A stretch of 64,000 nucleotides of DNA, taken from the NCBI RefSeq assembly GCF_017308975.1, contig NZ_JADWPD010000009.1:115093-179092 (forward strand), in the 5' to 3' direction. The stretch comes from Amycolatopsis sp. MtRt-6. Lineage in GTDB: Bacteria; Actinomycetota; Actinomycetes; Mycobacteriales; Pseudonocardiaceae. The position numbers and the translations under genes are program-made. Shown here piece after piece: positions 50,499 to 59,591 of the stretch. Numbering within the stretch: position 1 is the stretch's first letter; each line of letters starts with the position of its first letter. Below the pieces are notes generated by a model. That model made no database searches. It was not told the DNA's origin and worked only from the letters and a program-made list of their open reading frames with translations.

Positions 50499-52019
50499 GT
50501 GACCGAGCAGGAGTCGCCGGCGGGGGAGATCGCCGCTGGTTATGCGAGTGAGGGTGCCGCGCTGGAGCTGGGCGCGGTGGTGATCGACGGGCAGGTGGAC
50601 GCGGCGGCGGCCGTGCGGCTGCCGTTGGCGACGCTGAACCGGCACGGGCTGGTCGCGGGGGCGACCGGCACGGGCAAGACGAAGACGTTGCAGCTGATCT
50701 CCGAGCAGCTGTCGGCGGCCGGGGTGCCGGTGGTGCTCGCGGACGTGAAGGGCGACCTGTCCGGGCTGGCCGCGGCCGGCGAGGCGAACGACAAGGTCAC
50801 GAAGCGTTCGCAGGAGCTCGGCGACGACTGGGCGGGCACGGCGTTCCCGGTGCAGTTCCTGTCGCTGGGCACCGGCGGGAAGGGCTCGCCGATCCGGGCG
50901 ACGATCACGAGCTTCGGGCCGGTGCTGCTGGCCAAGGTGCTGGGGCTGAACGAGACGCAGGAGTCGACGCTCGGCCTGATCTTCCACTGGGCGGACCAGC
51001 GCGGCCTGGCGCTGCTGGACACGAAGGACCTCCGGTCGGTGATCACGCACCTGACCGGCGACGAGGGCAAGGAGGACCTCAAGGGCATCGGCGGGGTCTC
51101 GGCGGCGACGGCCGGGGTGATCCTGCGTGCGCTGTCCAATCTGGAGGCCCAGGGCGGCGAGGACTTCTTCGGCGAGCCCGAGCTGGACGTGCACGACCTC
51201 ATGCGCCAAGCCGACGGCAGGGGCGTCGTGACGCTGCTGGAGCTGGACAACCTGCAGGCCAAGCCGGCGTTGTTCTCGACGTTCCTGATGTGGCTGCTGG
51301 CCGAGCTGTTCGAGGAGCTGCCCGAGGAGGGCGATCTCGACCAGCCGAAGCTCGTCTTCTTCTTCGACGAGGCCCACCTGCTGTTCGCCGACGCGTCGAA
51401 GGCGTTCCTCGAGCGCATCGAGCAGACCGTGAAGCTGATCCGGTCGAAGGGTGTCGGCGTCTTCTTCTGCACGCAGCTGCCCACGGACATCCCGAACGCC
51501 GTGCTCTCCCAGCTCGGCGCGCGGATCCAGCACGCGCTGCGGGCCTTCACCCCGGACGACCAGGCGGCGCTGGCCAAGACGGTCAAGACCTACCCGAAGA
51601 CGAAGTTCTACGAGCTCGACGACGTGTTGACGTCGCTGGGCATCGGCGAGGCCGTCGTCACGGTGCTGTCGGAGGGGGGTGCGCCGACGCCGGTGGCGTG
51701 GACGCGGCTGCGGGCGCCGCGGTCGAAGATGGGCTCGATCGGCGACGAGGCCGTCGCCGCCGCGGTGTCTTCGTCCGACCTGCACGCGAAGTACGCCGGG
51801 ACGATCGATCGGGAGTCGGCCTACGAGAAGCTGGCCGCGAAGGTCGCCGCGGCGCCCGCGCCCGAATCCGCTCCCGAGGCGCCGGCGCCCGCGAAGGAAG
51901 AGCCCGGTTTCCTGGAATCCGCCATGAAGAACCCCGCCGTGAAGTCGTTCATGCGGTCCGCGGCGAGCGCGCTGGGCCGGGAGATCACGCGCGGGTTGTT
52001 CGGCAACCGGAGGCGCTGA
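50499..52019 (+). CDS. HerA-like ATPase (DUF853/YjgR family)
   Basis: A 506-residue cytoplasmic ATPase. Walker A is GATGTGKT (Lys60), Walker B is LVFFFDEAHLLFAD, and an arginine-finger region follows in FCTQLPTDIPNAVLSQLGARIQHAL. It matches DUF853/YjgR, a HerA-FtsK-type group thought to act on nucleic acid. A Pro/Ala linker and a C-terminal segment FMRSAASALGREITRGLFG end it. GTG at 50499 follows GGGGAG. It is divergent from orn. Confidence 0.92.
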   Translation: MTEQESPAGEIAAGYASEGAALELGAVVIDGQVDAAAAVRLPLATLNRHGLVAGATGTGKTKTLQLISEQLSAAGVPVVLADVKGDLSGLAAAGEANDKVTKRSQELGDDWAGTAFPVQFLSLGTGGKGSPIRATITSFGPVLLAKVLGLNETQESTLGLIFHWADQRGLALLDTKDLRSVITHLTGDEGKEDLKGIGGVSAATAGVILRALSNLEAQGGEDFFGEPELDVHDLMRQADGRGVVTLLELDNLQAKPALFSTFLMWLLAELFEELPEEGDLDQPKLVFFFDEAHLLFADASKAFLERIEQTVKLIRSKGVGVFFCTQLPTDIPNAVLSQLGARIQHALRAFTPDDQAALAKTVKTYPKTKFYELDDVLTSLGIGEAVVTVLSEGGAPTPVAWTRLRAPRSKMGSIGDEAVAAAVSSSDLHAKYAGTIDRESAYEKLAAKVAAAPAPESAPEAPAPAKEEPGFLESAMKNPAVKSFMRSAASALGREITRGLFGNRRR

Positions 52020-52085
52020 CAAAACCTGACGCAACCTGTCAGGTATGGCTGGGACGCTGGTGGCCACATCGAAGAAGGGAACACC

Positions 52086-52463
52086 ATGACCAGCACCGCC
52101 ACCGCGTCGTTCACCGTCGACAAGTGGGAGCCCCAGGCGACCGACGAGTTCGCCGGCACCGAGCTCGCGCGGGTGATGATCGCCAAGACGTTCACCGGGG
52201 CGGTCGAGGGAACCAGCCACGTCGAGCTCCTGACGGCGAACAACGCGACTTCGCGCGCGTACGTCGGTTTCGAGCGGCTCGAGGTTGCGGTCGACGGCCG
52301 CAAGGGCAGCTTCGTCCTGCACCACACCGCCGGCGAGGAGTCCGGCATGACGGTGTCGATCCTCCCCGGTTCCGGGACGGGCGAGCTGACCGGCATCACC
52401 GGGAAGGCGGACATCGAGATCGACGGCGACGACCACCGCTTGACCCTCACCTACACGCTGTGA
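52086..52463 (+). CDS. DUF3224 family protein
   Basis: A 125-residue beta-barrel-type protein. It has KTFTGAVEGTSHVELLTA, YVGFERLEVAVDGRKGSFVLHH and the glycine-rich end GTGELTGITGKADIEID, typical of DUF3224. The fold resembles allene-oxide-cyclase-like barrels; no reaction is known. AAGAAGGGA precedes ATG. Confidence 0.9.
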   Translation: MTSTATASFTVDKWEPQATDEFAGTELARVMIAKTFTGAVEGTSHVELLTANNATSRAYVGFERLEVAVDGRKGSFVLHHTAGEESGMTVSILPGSGTGELTGITGKADIEIDGDDHRLTLTYTL

Positions 52464-52469
52464 GCAGCA

Positions 52470-52516
52470 CGAAGGCCGCTTCGAGAGCCCCCGATTGACT
52501 CTCGAAACGGCCTTCG
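52470..52516. terminator. Bidirectional hairpin terminator
   Basis: CGAAGGCCGCTTCGAGAG (52470-52487) pairs with CTCTCGAAACGGCCTTCG (52499-52516) with one mismatch. It lies between the convergent DUF3224 and HtrA genes. Confidence 0.85.
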
Positions 52517-52577
52517 CGTGTTCTCCCGCTCCCCGAAGCGGGGGGACGGGCCGCCCCGACCACGGCCCGTCCGCGTC

Positions 52578-53603
52578 CTAGTTGTTCACGATCTGGTCGA
52601 CGATCTTCTTGGCGTCGTTGATCGGGATGGCGAAGCCGATCCCGACGCTGCCCGCCGAGCCGTTGGCCGAGGCCGTGGGGCTGTACAGCGCCGAGTTGAT
52701 GCCGATCACGTTGCCCTGGGCGTCGACCAGCGCGCCACCGGAGTTGCCCTGGTTGATCGCGGCGTCGGTCTGGATCGCGGTGTAGCTGGGCGAGTCTTCG
52801 CTCTGGTTCGACGTGCGGCTGAACGGCGAGCGCTGCTGCTGCTCGCCCTGCCCGATGTCGGACAGGTTCCGGTTCAGCGCGCTGACGATGCCGGTGGTGA
52901 CGGTGTTCTGCAGGCCGCCCGGCGAGCCGATCGCGACCACTTCCTGGCCGACGACGAGCTTGCTCGAGTCGCCCAGGCTGGCCGCGGTCAGGCCGCTGGC
53001 GTTCTGGGCCTGGACCACGGCGATGTCCGCCTTGGTGTCGGCGCCGACCACGCTGGCCTGGTACTTCTTGCCGTCGGACGTGATGATGACGACGTTCTGG
53101 GCGCCGTTGACGACGTGCGCGTTGGTCAGGATCCGGCCGTCGGAGGTGAGGATGACGCCGGAGCCGATGGCCTCGCCCTGGCCGGTCGTGACGTTGATCT
53201 GGACGACGCTCGGCGTCACCTTCGCCGCGACGGCGCTGACGTCGCCGGAGGTCGGGTTCGAGACCGTCTGCCCGTTCGCCGCCGGTGTGCTGACCGACGT
53301 CGTCGCGCCGTCCGCCGAGTTCGTCGTGAGCCCGACGATCGCCGCGCCGCCGACGCCGCCGACCAGCGCGGCACCGAGCGCGGTCGCGCTGACGATCATC
53401 GCGACCCGGCCGCCCTTGCGCGGCTTCGCCTTCAGTGCCGTGGGGGCCTGGCCGCCCGGGGGCTGCGGGGTGAAGAGCGGATTCGGCGCCGCCTGCTGCT
53501 GGTAGGCGTGCTGCGCGTACGGCCCGTACTGCGGGGTGGTGTGCTGGTGCGGCTGGTGCCCACCGGGTGAGGCGGGGCCGGGCCGGCTCTCGTTCTCGGT
53601 CAT
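52578..53603 (-). CDS. Membrane-anchored HtrA-type serine protease without PDZ domain
   Basis: A 341-residue S1C protease. A cytoplasmic Pro/Gln-rich tail (residues 1-60) leads to one membrane helix (about 66-90) and a trypsin-like domain. The triad is in LTNAHVVN (His), KADIAVVQ (Asp) and QGNSGGAL (Ser). The protein ends at INDAKKIVDQIVNN, exactly where other HtrA/PepD proteins continue into a PDZ domain. It would degrade or process misfolded proteins outside the membrane. Several direct CTCAG repeats lie upstream. Confidence 0.93.
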   Translation of the reverse strand: MTENESRPGPASPGGHQPHQHTTPQYGPYAQHAYQQQAAPNPLFTPQPPGGQAPTALKAKPRKGGRVAMIVSATALGAALVGGVGGAAIVGLTTNSADGATTSVSTPAANGQTVSNPTSGDVSAVAAKVTPSVVQINVTTGQGEAIGSGVILTSDGRILTNAHVVNGAQNVVIITSDGKKYQASVVGADTKADIAVVQAQNASGLTAASLGDSSKLVVGQEVVAIGSPGGLQNTVTTGIVSALNRNLSDIGQGEQQQRSPFSRTSNQSEDSPSYTAIQTDAAINQGNSGGALVDAQGNVIGINSALYSPTASANGSAGSVGIGFAIPINDAKKIVDQIVNN

Positions 53604-53648
53604 GGCACCAGATTCGCGCCCGTGCTTGTGAGCAGCCTGTGGAAATAC

Positions 53649-53698
53649 CTCAGGCTTTGCTGAGAAGAATCAGCTGAGAAAACTCAGCCGATCCTCAG
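53649..53698 (-). promoter_or_regulatory. CTCAG/CTGAG repeat cluster upstream of htrA-like gene
   Basis: Within 50 bases CTCAG or its complement CTGAG occurs five times (53649, 53660, 53674, 53683, 53694). The middle two form the hairpin GCTGAG-AAAA-CTCAGC (53673-53688). The cluster lies 46-95 bases upstream of the htrA-like start. It may bind a response regulator in tandem. Confidence 0.5.
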
Positions 53699-53701
53699 GT
53701 G

Positions 53702-55024
53702 TCAGGCGAAGAACGACGGGATGTCCAGCGCACCTCCCGCCGCCTCGAACTCGTCGTGCACTGCCTGCCGCAGCTCGGCGTCGCCGAGGTAGTCGGCGGC
53801 GGTCAGGGCCAGCCCGAGTGCGCCGTCACGGACTCCCGCGTCGCCCGTCTCCGACCCGGCCGCGGCCGCGAACTCCTTGGTGTGCAACGCAACCGTCGGC
53901 CCCGAGACCGCGAGCATGGGGTGCAGCGCGGGCATGCGGTACGAGAGGTTGCCCAGGTCGGTGGAGCCGGTGAGCGACTCCGGCACGATGCCCGGTGGCA
54001 GCGGCTTGCGGCCGGTGATCACCTGGTTGGCCGACCAGCGTCCGGCGAGCGCGGTGTTGAACCGGATCGGCAGGTAGGCCGCCTGGGCGTCCCAGATCAG
54101 CTCGACACCGCAGCCGGTCATCGCCGCGGCGCCTTCGGCGATCGACGTCATGCGCGCGGCGAGGTCGCGCAGGGTCTCCGGGGTCTGGGACCGCAGGTAG
54201 AACAGCAACGCGGCCCGCGCCGGGATGACGTTGGGCCGGGCGCCGCCGTCGGTGAACACGCCGTGGACGCGGTCGCTCTGCGGGAGCTGCTGGCGCAGTG
54301 CCGAGACGCCTTGGTACGCGGCGACGGCGGCGTCGAGCGCGTTGCGGCCCATGAACGGCTGGGCGCTCGCGTGCGCGCCGACGCCGTGGAAGACCATCTC
54401 CAGCTGGCGCCGCCCGAGGAACGGGTGCAGCGCGATGTCGTGGCTGAACGGGTGCAGCATGATCACCGCGTCGACGTCGTCGAACACGCCGGCGCGGGCG
54501 AGGATCTCCTTGCCGCCCCCGCCTTCTTCGGCGGGCGTGCCGATCAGGCTGACGCGGCCGCCGAGCCGCTCGGCGACGGTGGCGGCGCCGAGGAAGCCGC
54601 CCGCGGCGGTGGTGCAGATGATGTTGTGGCCGCACGCGTGGCCGAGCCCGGGCAGCGCGTCGTACTCGGCGAGGACGGCGATGTGCGGGCCGTCCCGCTT
54701 CGGTGTGCTGACGCGCAGCGCGGTGTCGAGCCCGCCGACACCGACCGTGGCTTCGTGGCCGTGGCGGTTCAGGAGGTCGGCGAGCGCGCGTACGGACCGG
54801 TGCTCGGCGAACCCCTCTTCGGGGTGGGCGTGCAGATCTTGGCTCAACGCCACCAGATCGGGTGAGCTGCGCTCGACGGCGGCGGTCACTTCGGCCCGCG
54901 TCGCCTCGTCCGCGCCGGTGTGTGGCGAGGACAGCGGTTCGGCGGCCGCGACGGCGTCGGCGGTGGCCTCGACCAGGGAACGCAGGTAGCTGTCGTCGGG
55001 CGGGACGGGGTCGGTGTGGGTCAT
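53702..55024 (-). CDS. M20-family amidohydrolase/peptidase
   Basis: A 440-residue metallohydrolase. The metal-binding dyad and catalytic block is LAEYDALPGLGHACGHNI, then GTPAEEGGGGKEIL with the catalytic Glu. The lid domain holds HGVGAHASAQPF. It most resembles the AbgB/amidohydrolase group that splits N-acyl or aminobenzoyl-glutamate bonds. It is cytoplasmic. It reads toward the HtrA gene, 98 bases upstream of it. Confidence 0.93.
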   Translation of the reverse strand: MTHTDPVPPDDSYLRSLVEATADAVAAAEPLSSPHTGADEATRAEVTAAVERSSPDLVALSQDLHAHPEEGFAEHRSVRALADLLNRHGHEATVGVGGLDTALRVSTPKRDGPHIAVLAEYDALPGLGHACGHNIICTTAAGGFLGAATVAERLGGRVSLIGTPAEEGGGGKEILARAGVFDDVDAVIMLHPFSHDIALHPFLGRRQLEMVFHGVGAHASAQPFMGRNALDAAVAAYQGVSALRQQLPQSDRVHGVFTDGGARPNVIPARAALLFYLRSQTPETLRDLAARMTSIAEGAAAMTGCGVELIWDAQAAYLPIRFNTALAGRWSANQVITGRKPLPPGIVPESLTGSTDLGNLSYRMPALHPMLAVSGPTVALHTKEFAAAAGSETGDAGVRDGALGLALTAADYLGDAELRQAVHDEFEAAGGALDIPSFFA

Positions 55025-55063
55025 GGGGCGATGCTAACCGGGACCCCCGACAATCCGCGGTGC

Positions 55064-55813
55064 TCAGCCGAGCCGGCCCGCGACGATCTGCGTGACGCCG
55101 GCGTACCGTTCGCTGATTTCCGTGAAGCCGCGGGCGCGCAGGTTCGCCGCGATTTCCCCGCGGTCGAACATCTTCTGACCGCTCACGAGCCCGCCGGCCG
55201 ATTCGAGCAGGCGGGCGGGCTGCCGGCTGCGGCGGGCGCTGGTCAGCAGCACGATCCGGCCGCCCGGTTTCAGTACACGCGCGAAGGAGTCCAACGCGGT
55301 CTCCGGCTCGGCGAACATGTGAAGCGCGGCGAAGCAGCAGAGTCCATCCACAGTGGACGGTTTCAGTGGCAGGTGCACGGCGTCCGCGCGCAGGTAGGCG
55401 ACGGTGTCCGAACCGCCCTCGGCCACGGCCTTGGCGAGCATGGTGCGGGCGCCGTCGAGCCCGATGGCGAGCCCGTCCGGGCCGACGGCCGCGCCGAACG
55501 CGCGGGTGAACCGGCCGGTTCCGCAGGCCACGTCGAGCGCGGTGTGACCCGGCTGCAGGGCGAGGTGCTGCGTGGCGAGCCGGATTTCCCCCGCCATGCT
55601 CGGCCCGAGCGGGCCTTTGAGCGCCCGGCCGAGGGTGGGGCGCCAGTAGCGCTCGTAGACCTGCGGGAGCAGGGTCGTGCGCATCAGGCGCTGTGTGAGC
55701 CCGGTCGGCGGCCCGGCCTGGTCCGCGGCGCCCAGCAGGTCGAGGTAGCCGTTCTCCGCCTCGGCCGGCGTCCCGAGCAGGGACTGGAGGCGGTCGGAAG
55801 CGCTGGTCGGCAC
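55064..55813 (-). CDS. SAM-dependent methyltransferase (class I)
   Basis: A 249-residue protein. Motif I is ALDVACGTGRFTRAFG, motif II is in GLAIGLDGARTML, and the later motif LKPGGRIVLLTSARR completes the Rossmann fold. An N-terminal helical region of about 80 residues precedes it, as in UbiE/Coq5-like enzymes. The GTG at 55813 has GGGAGGA three bases upstream. The substrate is unknown. Confidence 0.9.
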   Translation of the reverse strand: MPTSASDRLQSLLGTPAEAENGYLDLLGAADQAGPPTGLTQRLMRTTLLPQVYERYWRPTLGRALKGPLGPSMAGEIRLATQHLALQPGHTALDVACGTGRFTRAFGAAVGPDGLAIGLDGARTMLAKAVAEGGSDTVAYLRADAVHLPLKPSTVDGLCCFAALHMFAEPETALDSFARVLKPGGRIVLLTSARRSRQPARLLESAGGLVSGQKMFDRGEIAANLRARGFTEISERYAGVTQIVAGRLG

Positions 55814-55966
55814 GGGTCCTCCCGGGATTCGGATACCGGCAGTATGCCAACTCTCCGGCCACTCGATCGAGTGAACAAATCCGCGCTCAGGCGTTCGACG
55901 CCCGGAATTGTCGGTCCCCCTTCCTAGCGTCGCGGCCAAGGTTCCGATCCGATCCGAGGAGGAGAG

Positions 55967-56872
55967 ATGACGACGATTTCCCGCCCGTGTGGCGAGATCG
56001 CGGTGCACGGCGAGTTCGACCTGGCCGCGGCGGCCCGCTTCCTGACCGGCTTCGCCCCCGCCGGGCAGCCGGAGTCCGAGCCCGGCGCACTCCGGGTGGC
56101 GTTCGCGTTGGAGGGCGAATGGACACCGGTGGGAGCGGTGCTGCGGCAGAGATCGCCCGGCGAGGTCACGGTCGAGGTCCACGGCCCGGCCGACCACACC
56201 GAAGCGGTGGTGGCACAGGTGCGGAGGGTGTGTTCGCTGGACATCGACGCCACGGCGTTCCCGGAGGTAGGCGCCCGGGATCCGGTGGTGTCTCTGCTGC
56301 AGGGGCTGCACCCGGGCCTGCGCCCGGTGTTGTTCGCATCGCCGTACGAGGCGGCGTGCTGGGCGGTGCTGAGCCACCGCATCTGGATGACGCAGGCGGT
56401 CCGGCTGCGCCGGCGCTTGACCGAGCGCTACGGCACGGAGGTCGAGGTGGGCGGCTGCAGGCTGCGGACGTTCCCGACGCCGGCGGCACTGGCGAAGCTG
56501 GAGTACCTGCCGGGTCTCCCGGGCTCGAAGCTGCCACGCCTGCGAGCGATAGCCGAGGCGGCGGCCGAGGGAAGGCTGGACGCGGCGGCGTTGCGCGCCA
56601 TGCCGGCCGAGGAGGCGTTGAAGGAACTGCAGCTGTTGCCCGGCATCGGCCGCTTCAGCGCGGAGCTGACCCTGATCCGCGGAGCCGGCCACCCGGACGT
56701 GTTCCCTCACGGCGAAACCCGCCTCCACGAGATCCTGCGCGACGCGTACCACCTCCCGGACGCGGGAGCCGAGGAGCTGGCGGAGATCGCCCAGGCCTGG
56801 GCGCCGTTCCGGAGCTGGGTGTCGTTTTTGTTCCGGGTGGAGGGAGAGGCGCGGATGCGGGAGTCGCGATGA
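55967..56872 (+). CDS. AlkA-like DNA-3-methyladenine glycosylase, Glu at catalytic position
   Basis: A 301-residue HhH-GPD protein. An N-terminal AlkA_N-like domain (about residues 1-90) is followed by two helical lobes. The helix-hairpin-helix is LLPGIGRFSAELTLIRGAG. In AlkA the catalytic Asp lies after DVFLPDD; here the same place reads DVFPHGETR, so Glu250 replaces it. It may still excise alkylated bases, or the substrate may differ. GGAGGAGAG precedes ATG. It is divergent from the methyltransferase. Confidence 0.87.
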   Translation: MTTISRPCGEIAVHGEFDLAAAARFLTGFAPAGQPESEPGALRVAFALEGEWTPVGAVLRQRSPGEVTVEVHGPADHTEAVVAQVRRVCSLDIDATAFPEVGARDPVVSLLQGLHPGLRPVLFASPYEAACWAVLSHRIWMTQAVRLRRRLTERYGTEVEVGGCRLRTFPTPAALAKLEYLPGLPGSKLPRLRAIAEAAAEGRLDAAALRAMPAEEALKELQLLPGIGRFSAELTLIRGAGHPDVFPHGETRLHEILRDAYHLPDAGAEELAEIAQAWAPFRSWVSFLFRVEGEARMRESR

Positions 56873-57117
56873 GCCGATCTTGGCGGCGGCCCGCCGTCCG
56901 CCGGCGGCTGGTCTGCTCGCCGGGTTCGGATCCGGTTCGCGCGGCGATGCCTCGGTCCGTGCGCTGAGGCTGATCGGTCTCGGAGACCGCGTGCGGGCCG
57001 GTCCACACCGGTCACCCAGACAGAGAGGAGAACACCACGACCCAATACCGGAACCCGCGAAGCGGCGATCGGTGGGGACTCACAGTAGCCAGATATCGCC
57101 TGTGGTGAGGTGTCCGG

Positions 57118-57903
57118 GTGAGCTCGCCCGTTCCTCTCGCGCTCGGCGGCCCGGCCGGTGACGCCCTGTCAGCGTTCCCCGCGGCTGCCGCCACCGACCC
57201 CTCGGCGGCCGGTTCGCTGCTCGAACAGGCCCAGGCCCCCGCGGTGATCACGCTGGTCGCCGGCGGTGTCGCCCTGCTGGTGGTGCTGGTCGGCGGAACG
57301 GCGTGGCGGCGGGCGCGCAACGTCGTCACGATGGTGCACGAGGCCGGCCACGCGCTGGCCGCGGTGCTGGTCGGACGGCGGCTGCAGGGCATCAAGCTGC
57401 ACTCGGACACCTCGGGCGTCACCGTCTCGCGCGGCAAGCCCGAGGGCCCGGGCATGGCCTTCACCGCGATGGCCGGGTACCTGGCGCCGTCGGTCCTGGG
57501 ACTGCTGTTCGCGAGCCTGCTGGGCGCCGACCTGGTCGGCACGGTGCTGGTCCTGATCGCGCTGCTACTGCTCGGCGTACTGGTGATGGTCCGCAACGCC
57601 TACGGGGTGTTCACGGTCGTCGCCAGCGCGGCGGTGCTCGCGCTGGTCGCGTTCGTCGCGCCCGTCGAGGTCCAGGCGCCGTTCAGCTACCTGGTGACGT
57701 GGTTCCTGCTGTTCGGAGGCGTGCGCCCGGTGGTGGAGCTGCAGATCAAGCGACGCCGCGGCCAGGCCCGCGACTCCGACGCGGACCAGCTGGGCCGCCT
57801 CACGGCAGTGCCGCCGGTCCTGTGGGTCCTGGTCTTCGCGGTGGCAACGATCAGCTGCCTCCTGGCCGGCGCGCTGTGGCTGCTGGAGCCCGTCGCCAAG
57901 TAG
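57118..57903 (+). CDS. M50-family membrane zinc metallopeptidase
   Basis: A 261-residue protein with about six helices. HEAGH (His74, Glu75, His78) lies in the second helix, and the metal-binding helix is accompanied by GMAFTAMAGYLAPSVLG. These place it in the short M50B-like group of actinobacteria. It would cleave within the membrane. The start is GTG at 57118; the ribosome site is weak. Confidence 0.88.
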   Translation: MSSPVPLALGGPAGDALSAFPAAAATDPSAAGSLLEQAQAPAVITLVAGGVALLVVLVGGTAWRRARNVVTMVHEAGHALAAVLVGRRLQGIKLHSDTSGVTVSRGKPEGPGMAFTAMAGYLAPSVLGLLFASLLGADLVGTVLVLIALLLLGVLVMVRNAYGVFTVVASAAVLALVAFVAPVEVQAPFSYLVTWFLLFGGVRPVVELQIKRRRGQARDSDADQLGRLTAVPPVLWVLVFAVATISCLLAGALWLLEPVAK

Positions 57904-58218
57904 CCCGCCGACGGCTCCGTTGTGGCCACCCGGCGCGGGTGCTGCTCGCTGGTCCCCGCTGCGGCCGGGGCAAGGCTTCGACCGCACGGCACTGAGTCCG
58001 CACGGCACCGACCACCGCCGCGGCCATCGGTCGCTGCCGGAGAACGCGCAGCCGCCCGCCCGGCGTCCCGTCGCGGAGTGCGCTGCCGGCCACCCTCGGT
58101 GCGTGCCGGCCACGCACGGGCGACGGCGGCCCCGGCCCGTGACCGGCAGCAGAGCCCCTGGCCGGCCGGTGTCCGGCATGCGGCAAACTGGTGGTCCGCG
58201 CGGAGGGAGACGAAAACG
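57904..58218. other. Intergenic region without a gene
   Basis: This 315-base GC-rich gap has open frames on both strands, but none shows coding-type residue use, a known motif or a ribosome site. GGAGGGAGACG at 58202-58212 is the ribosome site of the dehydrogenase gene that follows. Confidence 0.5.
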
Positions 58219-59451
58219 ATGGACGAGGTCGCCAAGGCTGTCGAGGAGTGCGCACGGGCGGCGAAGCTGGCCGCGCCGTCGCTGGCCGCTGCGAGCACTC
58301 AGGCCGTCGACGCCGCTCTCACCGGGATGGCCGAACGGCTGCTCGCGCACCGCGACGAGATCCTCGAAGCCAACCAGGCCGACGTCGAGCGTGCGAAGGC
58401 CGACGGGATGAGCGCCGGTCTGCTCGACCGGCTCACCATCACCCCCGAGCGCCTCACCGGCATGGCCGAACAGCTGCGGCTGCTCGCCGGCGCCCCGCAC
58501 CAGGAACGCTCGGTCGACGTGTCCACCCTGGACGGCGGGCTGCGGCTGGTCGAGCGGCGGCGTCCGGTCGGCGTCATCGGCGCGAACTACGAGGCGCGGC
58601 CGAACGTCACCGTCGACGTGGCCTCCCAGCTGGTCAAGTCGCGCAACGCCGGCGTCCTGCGCACCGGCTCGGCGGCGCTCGGGTCGGCCCAGCGGCTGCG
58701 CGAGGTCGTCATCGCGCCGGCGCTCGCGGCGGCGGGCATCGACGCCGACTGCGTGCAGCTCGTCCCGCGGGTCGAGCGGGAGGCGGCGTCCGCGCTCGTG
58801 CGGCTGCCCGGCCTCGTGCCGCTGGTCATCCTGCGCGGCAGCGGGGACAGCACCCGCGCCCTCGCCACCGAGGCCGCGGTCCACGGCGTGCGCACCCTCG
58901 CCCACGCCGATGGCGGCGGTGTCCTCTACGTCGACCGCGGGGCGGACGTCACCAAGGCGCGCGACCTCGTCCACGCCAGCCTCGACCGGCTGGGCGTCTG
59001 CAACCGGCTGAACCTGCTGCTCATCCACGAGGACATCCACGACGACGCCTGGCCCGCGCTCTCGGACGCCCTCGCCGAGCGCGGGGTCACGCCGTCGCTG
59101 GCTCCGCACGAGCACCCCATCGGCTACGAGTGGGCGCTGGACTCCGACCGGGAGGCGACCGTCACGGTCGCCAAGGTCGGCTCGCTCGGCGACGCCGTCG
59201 AGATCGCCAACGAGCGTACCTCCGGCCTGGCGGCGGGCATCGCCACCGAGGACGAGTCGGCCGCCGACGCCTTCTTCGACGGCTACACCGGCACGGGCGT
59301 CTTCTGGAACGCCCCGACCCGCCTCCTCGACGGCTTCAAGCTGCTCGCGGTCCCGGAAACCGGCATCAACCTCGACAAGGTCCCCGGCCCGCGCGGCCCG
59401 GTGACGTACACGGACCTCTACGTCCGCCAGTACGCGGTCCTGCCGGGCTGA
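58219..59451 (+). CDS. ProA-like aldehyde dehydrogenase (glutamate-5-semialdehyde dehydrogenase family)
   Basis: A 410-residue NAD(P)-dependent dehydrogenase. The catalytic Cys261 is in LGVCNRLNLL, matching the ProA pattern GVCN. RRPVGVIGANYEARPNV and LRTGSAALGSA are the cofactor-side motifs. VPETGINLDKVPGPRGPVTYTDL ends it, as in ProA. The body is diverged from typical ProA, so a paralogue with another semialdehyde substrate is possible. It has no proB neighbour in the window. GGAGGGAG precedes ATG. Confidence 0.85.
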   Translation: MDEVAKAVEECARAAKLAAPSLAAASTQAVDAALTGMAERLLAHRDEILEANQADVERAKADGMSAGLLDRLTITPERLTGMAEQLRLLAGAPHQERSVDVSTLDGGLRLVERRRPVGVIGANYEARPNVTVDVASQLVKSRNAGVLRTGSAALGSAQRLREVVIAPALAAAGIDADCVQLVPRVEREAASALVRLPGLVPLVILRGSGDSTRALATEAAVHGVRTLAHADGGGVLYVDRGADVTKARDLVHASLDRLGVCNRLNLLLIHEDIHDDAWPALSDALAERGVTPSLAPHEHPIGYEWALDSDREATVTVAKVGSLGDAVEIANERTSGLAAGIATEDESAADAFFDGYTGTGVFWNAPTRLLDGFKLLAVPETGINLDKVPGPRGPVTYTDLYVRQYAVLPG

Positions 59452-59591
59452 GCCGCGGTCGCCGCGGCGGACCCGCCGGCCTCGTCGCTTCGAGGCGGAC
59501 TCGCCGGCCGCGCGGGCGCTGCTCGCCCGGTTCCAGGCCGGTGCCGCGCCCGCCGAGGGTGATCCCGGCAGCCGAGCCAAGCCGGGCCCGG

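Noticed and set aside
57904..58218. Small gene on either strand in the gap after the M50 peptidase gene
   Set aside because: All frames are Arg/Pro-rich and lack a ribosome site or motif.
59452..59591. Possible gene relic with a frame reading DSPAARALLARFQAGAAPAEGDP
   Set aside because: It looks helical, but it is under 50 codons, has no start codon and matches no family I can name.
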